Assembly (NCBI RefSeq): GCF_918697925.1
Contig: NZ_CAKKMF010000001.1
Location: 62,001 to 126,000 of the forward strand
Direction: 5' to 3'
From: Arthrobacter sp. Bi26
Lineage (GTDB): Bacteria > Actinomycetota > Actinomycetes > Actinomycetales > Micrococcaceae
DNA: 64,000 nt
Part shown: positions 37,928-45,969 of the stretch, in pieces
Numbering within the stretch: the stretch's first letter is position 1
Layout: each line of letters opens with the position of its first letter
Notes under the pieces: generated by a model
The model's database searches: none
Told to the model about the DNA's origin: nothing
Seen by the model: the letters and a program-made list of their open reading frames with translations, nothing else
Position numbers and translations under genes: made by a program

Positions 37928-39148
37928 ATGCAGCAGCAGGACGTGGAGCAGCTCGTGGAGCAGGTGGCGCAGCGGCTGGGCCGCGGTCTCTCCCTCGAGG
38001 ACCTCGACGGGTTGCTCCTCGCCTACAGCTCGAACCAATCGCATGCGGACCGCGTCCGGGTGAACTTCCTGCTCAGCAAGCGGGTCCCCGTGGACGTCAT
38101 CGCATGGCAGCTCTCCCACGGGATTGCGACGGCGGTCCGGCCGGTCGTCGTGCCGGCCAACGAAGATCTCGGCATGCTGGGCCGCGTGTGCGTGCCGCTG
38201 CTGGTGCGCGGCTTCCGGGTGGGGTACCTGTGGGTCCAGCTCGACGCCGAGGAACCAAGTGCCGCGACCGTCCTCACCCAGCTGCAGGACGTGGCGCCGG
38301 AGCTGGAGCAGCTGTCCTCCCTGCTGCTGGATTCCAACACGGCTGAGTCCGAGTTCCGCCGCCGCCGTGAGCAGGAGTTCCTGGCCGCCTGCGCCGGCGA
38401 GGCCAACGCGGCGGCGGCCGTGGCGGGCTGGAAAGAGGTCCAGGGCAAGGGGCCCTGGCAGCTGGTGACCGTCCTGGACGCGGACGGCTGGGCCGGGGGC
38501 TCGGATCCCTTCGCCGACACACTCATTCACCGCTCCGCGGCGCTGCAGGCCACTATCGGCGTGGACGCCGCCCTGTTCAGCGCCGGTACCGAGACCCACG
38601 CGGTGGTGCTCTTCAAGGAATCCACAGGACGCGCGGACCACGCCCAGGTGCTGGTCCACTACCAGCTGGAACTCGCCAAACGTTCCGGGCGCACGGTCCG
38701 GCGGATCATCCTGGGTACGAGCGAGGGATTTGCCAAGCCGCGGGAACTCGCCGAGGCCTACCGGCAGTCACGGCAGGCGGCCCAGGCCGCGGCAGTGGAT
38801 CCGCAGCTGGGCGAGCTTGTCGACTGCCGGGCCACCGGCGTCTACCAGCTGCTGGCCTCGGCCGGCGGCGGCGCGGGGGCCTGGGCGGACGCGGGATCGG
38901 TGTATTTCCGCATCCTCGAGGACCATGACCGCAACCGCGAGCTGCTGCCGGTGCTGGAGCTGTTCTACGACAACGACGGTTCGGTCCAGGAAGTCGCGGC
39001 CAAGCTGCACCTGCACCGGAGCAGCATTTACAACCGGCTGGGCCGGATCCGCCAGCTGCTGGGCGTGGACCCGTTGAAGGGAATGGTGCGGTTGGAACTG
39101 CATGCTGCGCTCAAGGCGCGGCGCTGGGCGGGCCGGCCCAGAATCTAG
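37928..39148 (+). CDS. PucR/CdaR-family transcriptional regulator, AdeR-like by context
   Basis: 406 residues. The C-terminal PucR HTH (about residues 340-400) is LLPVLELFYDNDGSVQEVAAKLHLHRSSIYNRLGRIRQLLGVDPLKGMVRLELHAALKA, preceded by a GGDEF-like CdaR domain with YFRILEDHDRNRELL. The N-terminal half (1-150) is a sensor region of about two alpha/beta units without a recognised name. PucR regulators generally activate the gene they face; facing ald suggests that this protein activates alanine dehydrogenase in response to alanine or a related compound. It converges on a small membrane protein gene 21 nt downstream. Confidence 0.85.
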   Translation: MQQQDVEQLVEQVAQRLGRGLSLEDLDGLLLAYSSNQSHADRVRVNFLLSKRVPVDVIAWQLSHGIATAVRPVVVPANEDLGMLGRVCVPLLVRGFRVGYLWVQLDAEEPSAATVLTQLQDVAPELEQLSSLLLDSNTAESEFRRRREQEFLAACAGEANAAAAVAGWKEVQGKGPWQLVTVLDADGWAGGSDPFADTLIHRSAALQATIGVDAALFSAGTETHAVVLFKESTGRADHAQVLVHYQLELAKRSGRTVRRIILGTSEGFAKPRELAEAYRQSRQAAQAAAVDPQLGELVDCRATGVYQLLASAGGGAGAWADAGSVYFRILEDHDRNRELLPVLELFYDNDGSVQEVAAKLHLHRSSIYNRLGRIRQLLGVDPLKGMVRLELHAALKARRWAGRPRI

Positions 39149-39169
39149 CGGCGCGCTGTAGCCCTCGGG

Positions 39170-39391
39170 TCAGCCCTCGCGCTTGGAGGAATCGTCGAGG
39201 GCCAGTTTCGCGTCCTGGCCGGCGTCGGGACCGGTCTTGCGGACGGCGCTGCGGTGGCGGGAAATCCGGCTGTCCACCCAGAGTGACACCGCAACGAAAG
39301 CGACGCCGCTGGCCAAATAAGTGGCGGTGTTGTTCAGGCCCATCGCGGTTCCGAGGATGCCAGCGAGCAGCATGGCGGCGATCCCTGCCAT
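39170..39391 (-). CDS. Small two-helix membrane protein, unknown
   Basis: 73 residues from an ATG at 39391 with GAGGG 9 nt before it; a GTG at 39418 would add nine residues but has no ribosome site. Two hydrophobic helices (IAAMLLAGILGTAMGL and YLASGVAFVAVSLWV) are followed by a charged cytoplasmic tail (DSRISRHRSAVRKTGPDAGQDAKLALDDSSKREG). It has no recognised family and no operon partner, with the HTH gene 135 nt upstream on the same strand. Confidence 0.55.
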   Translation of the reverse strand: MAGIAAMLLAGILGTAMGLNNTATYLASGVAFVAVSLWVDSRISRHRSAVRKTGPDAGQDAKLALDDSSKREG

Positions 39392-39525
39392 GATGTGCCA
39401 CCCTCTGAATTTACCCACAATTCAAGCGTAACCCGCGGCATATAAGTGTTTCCGCCCAGAAGCGGGATCGTTGCTTGATCCTTATCACCGCTTCATGAAG
39501 CATCCGTTCATGAAGCATCTGTTCC

Positions 39526-39945
39526 TTAAACACCGGCGCCCTCGCCATCATGGCCGGCCGGTGTCCCGGCGCCCGTACTATTCTTCTTCTGAGTTTCCAG
39601 CCACGCCATGATGTCGGCCAGCCGGATCCGTCGGTGCGTTCCGCGGTATTCGACGGGGATCTCGCCGCGATCGGTCATGTTCCGCAGGTACGTGTGCGAG
39701 ATCCCCGCAAGCTCCGCGGCCCGGGACGTCGTCAGCATCTCCTCGACGCTGCTGACGGTCACGGACTCGCCGCGGCTGAAGCGGCCCAGCAAATCAACGA
39801 CGGCGTCCCGCGCCGCGGGCGGCAGCCGGTGGACGGTGCCGTCGACGAACACCGTGATGTCGTCGCTGCCGTCGAGGGCGTACCGGAGTTTCTGCGCGTC
39901 CTCGGCCGGGAGGCCGGCCGTCACCCGCGGAGCTATCAGTGCCAT
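39526..39945 (-). CDS. Excisionase-type helix-turn-helix protein (HTH_17), antitoxin-like
   Basis: 139 residues. The C-terminal part (about 70-125) is a MerR/excisionase-like winged helix: LTTSRAAELAGISHTYLRNMTDRGEIPVEYRGTHRRIRLADIMAWLE. The N-terminal half, with DITVFVDGTVHRLPPAARDAVVDLLGRFSRGESVTVSS, is the pattern seen in HTH antitoxins that accompany PIN-domain toxins in actinobacteria. No PIN-domain gene adjoins it here: downstream is the small membrane protein and upstream is ptsI. No integrase or attachment site is visible either, so it is called an orphan regulator or antitoxin remnant. Confidence 0.65.
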   Translation of the reverse strand: MALIAPRVTAGLPAEDAQKLRYALDGSDDITVFVDGTVHRLPPAARDAVVDLLGRFSRGESVTVSSVEEMLTTSRAAELAGISHTYLRNMTDRGEIPVEYRGTHRRIRLADIMAWLETQKKNSTGAGTPAGHDGEGAGV

Positions 39946-40023
39946 GAGTGCATCCTAGCGGCTGCATCGCAGCGGATGGGCCCGCCGGTGGGCCCACCCG
40001 CGGCCCCTCCTGCGGACCAGCGG

Positions 40024-41709
40024 TTACAGCCCAAGGTCCTCCAGGACCGGCAGTTTTGCCCGGACCCATGCCCGGGCCTCGGTTGCGCTCGGCGCCGACA
40101 AGGCCAGCTTGGCCAGCTCCTGCGTTTCGGCCAAGGTGACGGTCTTCAGCACGGCGGCGACGGCCGCGATGGACCGCGCGGTCATGGACAGTGTGGTGAC
40201 GCCCAGCCCCGTGAGGACGACGGCGAGGGCCGGGTCCGCGGCGGCCTCGCCACACACGCCCACCGGCTTGTTGTGCCCCTCGGCCGCCGAACCCTCCACT
40301 GTCAGGCCCACGAGCCGCAGCACGGCCGGCTGCCACGGGGTGTTCAGGGCGGCCAGGGGGCCGAGCTGGCGGTCGGCGGCCATGGCGTACTGGGTGAGGT
40401 CGTTGGTGCCCAGGCTTGCGAAGCCGACTTCGCGGAGGATGGCCTCTGCCGTCAGGGCGGCCGAGGGGACCTCCACCATGACGCCGGGGGTCCTGATCCC
40501 TGCCGTGGCGCACAGCGAGGCAAAACGGGCCGCCTCCTCCGCGGTGGAAATCATCGGGGCCATCACCCAGACATCGGCCTCGGACGCCTTCTCGGCCTGC
40601 GCAATCGCCTGCAGCTGGCGCTCGAGGACCCCGGGCGTGGTGAAATCGGTCCGGTAGCCGCGGACACCCAGGGCGGGGTTGGGCTCGGTGGCGTCGGTCA
40701 GGAACGGCAGCGGCTTGTCCGCGCCGGCGTCGAGCGTGCGGAGCACCACTTTCTTGCCTGGGAAGGCGTCGAAGACGCCCTTGTAGGCGGCGGCCTGTTC
40801 CTCCACGGTCGGTTCGGTGTCCCGCTCGAGGAAACAGAACTCGGTCCGGAACAAACCCACTCCCTGGGCGTTCAGGCCGGCCGCGACCACGGCGTCCTTG
40901 GCGCCGCCGACGTTGGCGAGGAGCGGAACGAGGTGGCCGTCCGACGTCGTGCCCGTCCCGTCAAAAGCGGACAGCAGCGACGCCGTGGCGGCCCAGTGGG
41001 CTGCTGCCGCCCGCTGGGACTCATCCGGGTTCGCGGTGATGAGGCCGGCCGCGCCGTCCACGTACACCTCCGTGCCGTCGGCGAGTTCGTCGACCCCGAC
41101 GGCGGCGACCACGGCCGGCAGGCCGAGCGAGCGGGCAATGATCGCGGTGTGGGACTGCGGTCCGCCGCCGGCGGTGACCAGGGCCAGGACCTTTTCCGGA
41201 TCCAGGGTGGCGGTGTCGGCCGGGGCCAGGTCCTCGGCGATGAGGATGAACGGAGCGGAGGACACGGGAATTCCCGGCGCGGGAACTCCGCGCAGTTCCG
41301 CCACGATCCGGGACCGGACATCCAGGACGTCCGTGGCGCGCTCGGCCATGTAGCCGCCGAGGTTGTGCAGCATTTCCGAGACGGAGGCGCCGGCTTCCCA
41401 GATCGCCCGCTGCCCGGACGTGCCGCGGACGATCAGTTTGGCGGCGGATTTGAGCAGCATGGTGTCGGTGGCCATGAGGGCCGTGGCCTCGAGGACGGCC
41501 TTGCCGTCGCCGGTGACGGTCTCGGAGCGGGCCTTGAGTTCGTCGTGGACGGATTTCGCCGCGGCCTTCAGTGCCGCCGTCGCGTCTTCCGCCGTGACGC
41601 CGGCGGGAAGCTGCTCTCCGGCGGGCGGTTCGCTGATCGGTTTGGGCATCTGCCGGATGGTGCCGATGATGCGGCCGGGGCTAACGCCTACTCCTGGGAA
41701 GTTCTGCAC
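40024..41709 (-). CDS. ptsI: Phosphoenolpyruvate-protein phosphotransferase, PTS enzyme I
   Basis: 561 residues from a GTG with GAGGA about 7 nt upstream. It autophosphorylates with phosphoenolpyruvate and passes the phosphate to HPr. The phospho-His domain motif is GGGPQSHTAIIARSLGLPAVV with His187, and the PEP-binding domain shows GVGLFRTEFCFLERDTEPTVEEQ, TLDAGADKPLPFL, APMISTAEEAARFASLC and FASLGTNDLTQYAMAADR. It is transcribed divergently from a TetR gene and the mannitol PTS genes, with CRP-like and palindromic sites in the shared promoter. The HPr gene is not in the window. Confidence 0.95.
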   Translation of the reverse strand: MQNFPGVGVSPGRIIGTIRQMPKPISEPPAGEQLPAGVTAEDATAALKAAAKSVHDELKARSETVTGDGKAVLEATALMATDTMLLKSAAKLIVRGTSGQRAIWEAGASVSEMLHNLGGYMAERATDVLDVRSRIVAELRGVPAPGIPVSSAPFILIAEDLAPADTATLDPEKVLALVTAGGGPQSHTAIIARSLGLPAVVAAVGVDELADGTEVYVDGAAGLITANPDESQRAAAAHWAATASLLSAFDGTGTTSDGHLVPLLANVGGAKDAVVAAGLNAQGVGLFRTEFCFLERDTEPTVEEQAAAYKGVFDAFPGKKVVLRTLDAGADKPLPFLTDATEPNPALGVRGYRTDFTTPGVLERQLQAIAQAEKASEADVWVMAPMISTAEEAARFASLCATAGIRTPGVMVEVPSAALTAEAILREVGFASLGTNDLTQYAMAADRQLGPLAALNTPWQPAVLRLVGLTVEGSAAEGHNKPVGVCGEAAADPALAVVLTGLGVTTLSMTARSIAAVAAVLKTVTLAETQELAKLALSAPSATEARAWVRAKLPVLEDLGL

Positions 41710-41842
41710 TGAAGGTCCTCATTCTCTGTCGTAGGCCAGTGGCCACTAAGCCGGTAAATCAGGTGCCGCTGACCCTGGGGATCATTTGTGCCTGCGGCTG
41801 ACGGCTACGTCAACGGGCGGGTCACGGCACCTGCAAAAATTG

Positions 41843-41862
41843 TATGTGATGCAGTTCATATA
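41843..41862. promoter_or_regulatory. CRP/GlxR-like site in the ptsI/TetR divergent promoter
   Basis: TATGTGA-TGCAGT-TCATATA fits the TGTGA-N6-TCACA pattern with one mismatch (TCATA). It would suit carbon catabolite control of PTS genes. It overlaps a second palindrome, TATAGC-GTT-GCTATA at 41859-41873, that may be the TetR operator. Confidence 0.45.
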
Positions 41863-41873
41863 GCGTTGCTATA
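41859..41873. promoter_or_regulatory. Palindrome TATAGC-N3-GCTATA, candidate TetR operator
   Basis: A perfect 6-bp inverted repeat with a 3-nt spacer, 5 nt before the predicted -10 box of the TetR gene. Binding there would affect the TetR promoter and possibly ptsI. Confidence 0.4.
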
Positions 41874-41878
41874 GGTGC

Positions 41879-41884
41879 TAGGGT
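41879..41884 (+). promoter_or_regulatory. -10 box TAGGGT, predicted leaderless promoter (TetR)
   Basis: TAGGGT ends 7 nt before the ATG at 41892. No Shine-Dalgarno sequence stands at the usual distance. Confidence 0.4.
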
Positions 41885-41891
41885 AGCGGTT

Positions 41892-42611
41892 ATGAGTATC
41901 GATGGCCAGCTACCACCCAAGGCCCGGCTGCTGCGCGCGGCTGCCGAGCTTCTGGCCAACTCAGGCGGATCCGCAGTCTCGACCCGCCAGATCACACAGC
42001 TGGCCGGTGTTACGGCACCGACCCTGTACCACCACTTTGGTGACAAGGAAGGGCTGTTCGACGCCGTCGTCGCAGCCGGTTTTGACGAATATGTCGCGGG
42101 CGAACGTGACTTCGCGCCCTCTGGCCAGCCGCTGGAGGACATCCGCCGGATGTGGGACAACCACGTCCAGTTCGGGCTGAAACAGCCGGAACTGTATCTC
42201 GTCATGTTTGGCAATATCCGCCCTGAGAGCCGTCCGGCGATCGTCGCCGATGCCGAGGCCCTCATGGAGGAGATGCTCAACAAGGCGGCAGTCTCCGGCC
42301 AGCTCAACGTCCCGCCCAAAGAGGCGGCCAGGTCCATCCTGGCGGCCAACGTGGGCGTGACCCTCATGCTGATCGCGGAAAAGGTGCCGGAGCGCAACCT
42401 CGAGCTCTCCTCCATGACCCGCGACGCCATGATCTTTGCGGTTTCCACCGAGCAGGCCCGGGACAACGGCTCTGTTGACAGCGGAAAATCCTCAGTGGTT
42501 GTGGCGGCCATCGCATTGAACGCAGCACTCCAGGCGTCCCACTCGGACCAGCTCTCCAGCTCAGAACTCAAGCTCTTCCTCGAATGGCTCCACCGGATCT
42601 CCACCAGCTAG
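41892..42611 (+). CDS. TetR family transcriptional regulator linked to the mannitol PTS genes
   Basis: 239 residues. The HTH spans PPKARLLRAAAELLANSGGSAVSTRQITQLAGVTAPTLYHHFGDKEGLFDAVVAAGF, with T-L-Y-H-H-F typical of TetR. The ligand domain (about 75-230) is helical and not assignable. It is codirectional with mtlA (58-nt gap) and likely controls it and itself. A TetR regulator of a mannitol PTS is less common than MtlR-type activators, so its ligand and target are open questions. Confidence 0.88.
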   Translation: MSIDGQLPPKARLLRAAAELLANSGGSAVSTRQITQLAGVTAPTLYHHFGDKEGLFDAVVAAGFDEYVAGERDFAPSGQPLEDIRRMWDNHVQFGLKQPELYLVMFGNIRPESRPAIVADAEALMEEMLNKAAVSGQLNVPPKEAARSILAANVGVTLMLIAEKVPERNLELSSMTRDAMIFAVSTEQARDNGSVDSGKSSVVVAAIALNAALQASHSDQLSSSELKLFLEWLHRISTS

Positions 42612-42669
42612 CTCGGCGAAATTATCGGACCATCCTGCAAAGCAGCGGGAACGACGGTTAGGAATTCAC

Positions 42670-44652
42670 ATGGCAACAGAGACAGTTGCGAAACCACGCA
42701 CCAGCGTGCGGGTACACGTCCAGAAATTCGGGACGTTCCTCTCAGGAATGATCATGCCCAACATCGCCGCCTTCATCGCCTGGGGCTTCATCACGGCACT
42801 GTTCATCCCGGCGGGCTTCTTCCCCAATGCGGAGCTCGGCAAGCTTGTGGGGCCGATGATCACGTACATGCTCCCGCTCCTGATCGGCTACACGGGCGGC
42901 CGGATGGTCTACGGCGTGCGCGGCGGCGTGGTGGGTGCGGTGGCCACCATGGGCGTCATCGTCGGTACCGACATCCCGATGTTCATCGGCGCCATGATTC
43001 TTGGCCCGCTCACCGCCTGGATCATGATGAAGCTGGACAAGATCTGGGAAGGCCGCGTGAAGCCCGGCTTCGAAATGCTGATCGACAACTTCTCGGCAGG
43101 CATCCTTGCCGCCGCCATGGCGGTCGTCGGCATGCTGGTGGTCGGCCCGGTGGTGAAGGCATTCAGCAATGGTGCCAGCGCCGTGGTCGAATTCCTCGTC
43201 CTCAACGGCCTCCTGCCGTTCACGAGCATCTTCATCGAGCCCGCGAAGGTCCTGTTCCTCAACAACGCCGTCAACCACGGCATCCTCACCCCGCTGGGCA
43301 CGCAGCAGGCACTCGAGCAGGGCAAGTCCATCCTGTTCCTGCTCGAAGCCAACCCCGGTCCGGGCTTCGGCATCCTGCTCGCCTTTTCAATCTTCGGCAA
43401 GGGTCTGGCCAAGGCGTCCGCGCCGGGCGCGGCGGTCATCCAGTTCGTCGGCGGCATCCATGAGATCTACTTCCCGTACGTCCTGATGAAGCCGATGACG
43501 ATCTTCGCAGCAATCGGCGGCGGCATGACCGGCATCTTCACGCTCGTGGTCACCGGCGCCGGACTCCGGTCCCCGGCAGCCCCGGGCAGCATTATCGCGG
43601 TCTACGCCTCAACAGCCCGCGACAGCTACGTCGGCGTGACGCTCTCCGTGCTGTTCGCCACCACGGTGTCCTTCCTCATCGCCTCGGTGATCCTGAAGGC
43701 CAGCAAGGCGCCCGCGGAAGACGACCTCGACCAGGCCACGCACCGGATGGAGGCCCTGAAGGGCAAGAAGAGCTCGGTTTCCGCGGCCCTGATCGGTGAG
43801 GGCGTAGGTGCCAGCGGCGTCGCTGTCCTCGCAACCCCGATCAAGAACATCGTCTTTGCGTGCGACGCCGGCATGGGCTCCAGTGCGATGGGCGCCTCGG
43901 TGCTCCGCAACAAGATCAAGGCCGCCGGTTTCCCGGACGTCAAGGTCACGAACTCCGCCATCGCCAACCTCACCGACACGTACGACGTCGTCATTACCCA
44001 CCAGGACCTGACCGAGCGGGCCAAGCCCGCGACCGCCAGCGCCGTGCATGTCTCCGTGGACAACTTCATGAACAGCCCGCGGTACGACGAGATCGTGGAG
44101 TTGGTCGAGGCAAGCAACACGAGCGGCGAAGCGGCCCCGGCCGGCGCCCCGGCCCCTGCTGCCGCCGTCGAAACGCCGGAAACCCCCGCAGGGGCCGAGC
44201 CGGACGCCGAGACGGGTCCCGCAGGCATCCTGGTGGCCGAAAGCGTGGTCCTCAACGGCACCGCCACCACGCGGGACGCCGCGATCGACGAGGCCGGGCA
44301 GCTCCTGCTGGACCGCGGCGCCGTCGACTCCGGTTATGTGGACGCCATGCACGAACGGGAGGAATCCGTCTCCACCTACATGGGCAGCTTCCTTGCGATC
44401 CCGCACGGCACCAACGCCGCGAAGGACCACATCATGAAGTCCGCGGTGTCGGTGATCCGCTACCCGAACGGCATTGATTGGAACGGCAAGGAAGTGAAGT
44501 TCGTGGTCGGCGTGGCCGGCGTCAACAACGAACACCTGCACATCCTGTCCTCGATCGCCAAGGTCTTCACCAACAAGGCCCAGGTGGCCCAGCTTGAGGC
44601 GGCCACCACGGTTGACGAAGTGCTGGCCCTCTTTGGAAAGGTCAACGACTAG
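42670..44652 (+). CDS. mtlA: Mannitol-specific PTS enzyme IICBA
   Basis: 660 residues fusing all three domains. IIC (1-340) begins VQKFGTFLSGMIMPNIAAFIAWGFITALFIPAGFF and contains the G-G-I-H-E-I-Y-F-P-Y substrate motif. IIB (about 385-485) has phospho-Cys398 in IVFACDAGMGSSAMGASVLRNKI. After a Pro/Ala linker, IIA (about 515-660) has phospho-His579 in GSFLAIPHGTNAAKDHI. It imports mannitol as mannitol-1-phosphate using phosphate from HPr. It is followed by mtlD, whose GTG overlaps the stop by one base. No catalytic residue seems missing. Confidence 0.95.
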   Translation: MATETVAKPRTSVRVHVQKFGTFLSGMIMPNIAAFIAWGFITALFIPAGFFPNAELGKLVGPMITYMLPLLIGYTGGRMVYGVRGGVVGAVATMGVIVGTDIPMFIGAMILGPLTAWIMMKLDKIWEGRVKPGFEMLIDNFSAGILAAAMAVVGMLVVGPVVKAFSNGASAVVEFLVLNGLLPFTSIFIEPAKVLFLNNAVNHGILTPLGTQQALEQGKSILFLLEANPGPGFGILLAFSIFGKGLAKASAPGAAVIQFVGGIHEIYFPYVLMKPMTIFAAIGGGMTGIFTLVVTGAGLRSPAAPGSIIAVYASTARDSYVGVTLSVLFATTVSFLIASVILKASKAPAEDDLDQATHRMEALKGKKSSVSAALIGEGVGASGVAVLATPIKNIVFACDAGMGSSAMGASVLRNKIKAAGFPDVKVTNSAIANLTDTYDVVITHQDLTERAKPATASAVHVSVDNFMNSPRYDEIVELVEASNTSGEAAPAGAPAPAAAVETPETPAGAEPDAETGPAGILVAESVVLNGTATTRDAAIDEAGQLLLDRGAVDSGYVDAMHEREESVSTYMGSFLAIPHGTNAAKDHIMKSAVSVIRYPNGIDWNGKEVKFVVGVAGVNNEHLHILSSIAKVFTNKAQVAQLEAATTVDEVLALFGKVND

Positions 44653-45800
44653 TGAAGGCTGTTCATTTCGGAGCCGGAAACATCGGGCGCGGATTCGTGG
44701 GCCTGCTGCTGCACGAGGCCGGGTATGAGGTGGTGTTCGCCGATGTCGCGGACGCCCTCATCACCGAGCTGGCCGCCGCGGACAGCTACCAGGTCCACGA
44801 AGTGGGAGAGAATCCCGCAGTCCGTACCGTCGATAACTTCCGTGCGCTGAACTCCGGCATCCAGGAAGCCGCCGTCGTCGCCGAAATCGCCACGGCGGAC
44901 ATCGTCACCACCGCCGTCGGGCCGCACATCCTGAAGTTTGTGGCGCCTGCGATCGCCAAGGGGATCGCGGCCCGCGCCCCCGGGCTGGCGCCGCTGCAGG
45001 TGATGGCTTGCGAGAACGCGATCAACGCGACCGACATCCTCAAGTCCGAAGTTGCTGCCCAGTGGGATCCGGCCGCCGGGTCCTTGGACGCTGCCGCCGT
45101 GTTTGCCAACACGGCGGTGGACCGGATTGTGCCCAACCAGGAAGCCGGGCAGGGCCTGGACGTCACGGTGGAGACGTTCTATGAATGGGTGATCGACCGT
45201 ACGCCGTTCGACGGGAAGGAACCGGTGATACCGGGCGCGACCTTCGTGGACGATCTGGAGCCGTACATCGAGCGGAAGCTGTTCACCGTCAACACGGGGC
45301 ACGCGGCTGCAGCCTACTTCGGTTTCGAGGCCGGCCTGGGCAAGATTTCCGAGGCCATGGCCGATCAGGACGTCGCAGCCGACGTGCGCGCCGTCCTGGA
45401 CGAAACCAAGGAGCTGCTGGTGGCCAAGCACGGCTTCAACCGCGGGGATCAGGAGGCGTACGTGGAGAAGATCCTGGGCCGCTTCTCCAACCCGCACCTG
45501 CCGGACACCGTCAACCGGGTGGGCCGTGCCCCGCTGCGCAAACTCAGCCGGCACGAACGCTTCATCGGCCCCGCTGCCGAGCTGGCCGAACGCGGAATTG
45601 TCCCCGAAGCGCTGCTCGGGGCGATTGCTGCGGCCCTGCGCTTCAACGATCCGGCCGACGCCGAGGCCGTGGAGCTGGCGAAAATCCTCTCCGCGTCCAC
45701 GCCGGACGAGGCCACGGAGACAATCACCGGCCTGGCAGCGGACCACCCGCTCTTCGCCGCTGTCTCCTCCCTCATCGAGGAAGCCAAGGCCGTCGTCTGA
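44652..45800 (+). CDS. mtlD: Mannitol-1-phosphate 5-dehydrogenase
   Basis: 382 residues. The Rossmann start MKAVHFGAGNIGRGFVGLLLHEAGYEVVFADV is diagnostic, with GEN-like ACENAINATDILK and the catalytic region PNQEAGQGLDVTVETFYEWVIDR. RKLFTVNTGHAAAAYFGFEAG is the conserved NTGHA block. It oxidises mannitol-1-phosphate to fructose-6-phosphate with NAD. The GTG start overlaps the mtlA stop (TAGTG). A perfect palindromic terminator follows 16 nt after the stop. Confidence 0.95.
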   Translation: MKAVHFGAGNIGRGFVGLLLHEAGYEVVFADVADALITELAAADSYQVHEVGENPAVRTVDNFRALNSGIQEAAVVAEIATADIVTTAVGPHILKFVAPAIAKGIAARAPGLAPLQVMACENAINATDILKSEVAAQWDPAAGSLDAAAVFANTAVDRIVPNQEAGQGLDVTVETFYEWVIDRTPFDGKEPVIPGATFVDDLEPYIERKLFTVNTGHAAAAYFGFEAGLGKISEAMADQDVAADVRAVLDETKELLVAKHGFNRGDQEAYVEKILGRFSNPHLPDTVNRVGRAPLRKLSRHERFIGPAAELAERGIVPEALLGAIAAALRFNDPADAEAVELAKILSASTPDEATETITGLAADHPLFAAVSSLIEEAKAVV

Positions 45801-45816
45801 TCAACGCCCTAGCTGG

Positions 45817-45852
45817 GCCGACGCCGGAACTCACGTGAGTTCCGGCGTCGGC
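45817..45852 (+). terminator. Palindromic terminator after mtlD
   Basis: 18-bp arms (45817-45834 and 45835-45852) are a perfect palindrome with no unpaired centre, followed by GTGTTTTC. Confidence 0.8.
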
Positions 45853-45861
45853 GTGTTTTCC

Positions 45862-45922
45862 GTTGCCCTATCACTTATGGTTCCCATTCGCCGGTTTTAA
45901 CGACCAAGAGTGATAGGGCAAC
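45862..45922. repeat. Inverted repeat, REP-like
   Basis: Arms 45862-45881 and 45903-45922 match at 18 of 20 positions (GTTGCCCTATCACT / AGTGATAGGGCAAC core) around a 21-nt AT-richer loop. It sits just after the mtlD terminator in noncoding DNA and is unlike the nearby operators. It might be a dispersed palindromic repeat. Confidence 0.55.
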
Positions 45923-45931
45923 TCGCCTTCC

Positions 45932-45961
45932 TTGACCGTTAGGTTGCCTAACTGTTAGGCT
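45932..45961 (+). promoter_or_regulatory. Leaderless promoter of the MarR gene
   Basis: -35 TTGACC (45932-45937) and -10 TAGGCT (45956-45961) are spaced 18 bp. The -10 box ends 8 nt before the ATG at 45970, so transcription should start at the start codon. Two palindromes cover the promoter. Confidence 0.65.
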
Positions 45962-45968
45962 ACCTAAC
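45938..45968. promoter_or_regulatory. Two tandem MarR-type operators
   Basis: GTTAGG-TTG-CCTAAC (45938-45952) and GTTAGG-CTA-CCTAAC (45954-45968) are both perfect 15-bp palindromes, one base apart. The first fills the promoter spacer and the second covers the -10 box up to the start codon, a clear autorepression layout. Confidence 0.85.
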
Positions 45969-45969
45969 T

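Noticed and set aside
39526..39945. Excisionase-like protein as part of a mobile element
   Set aside because: No integrase, transposase, direct repeats or tRNA attachment site occurs on either side.
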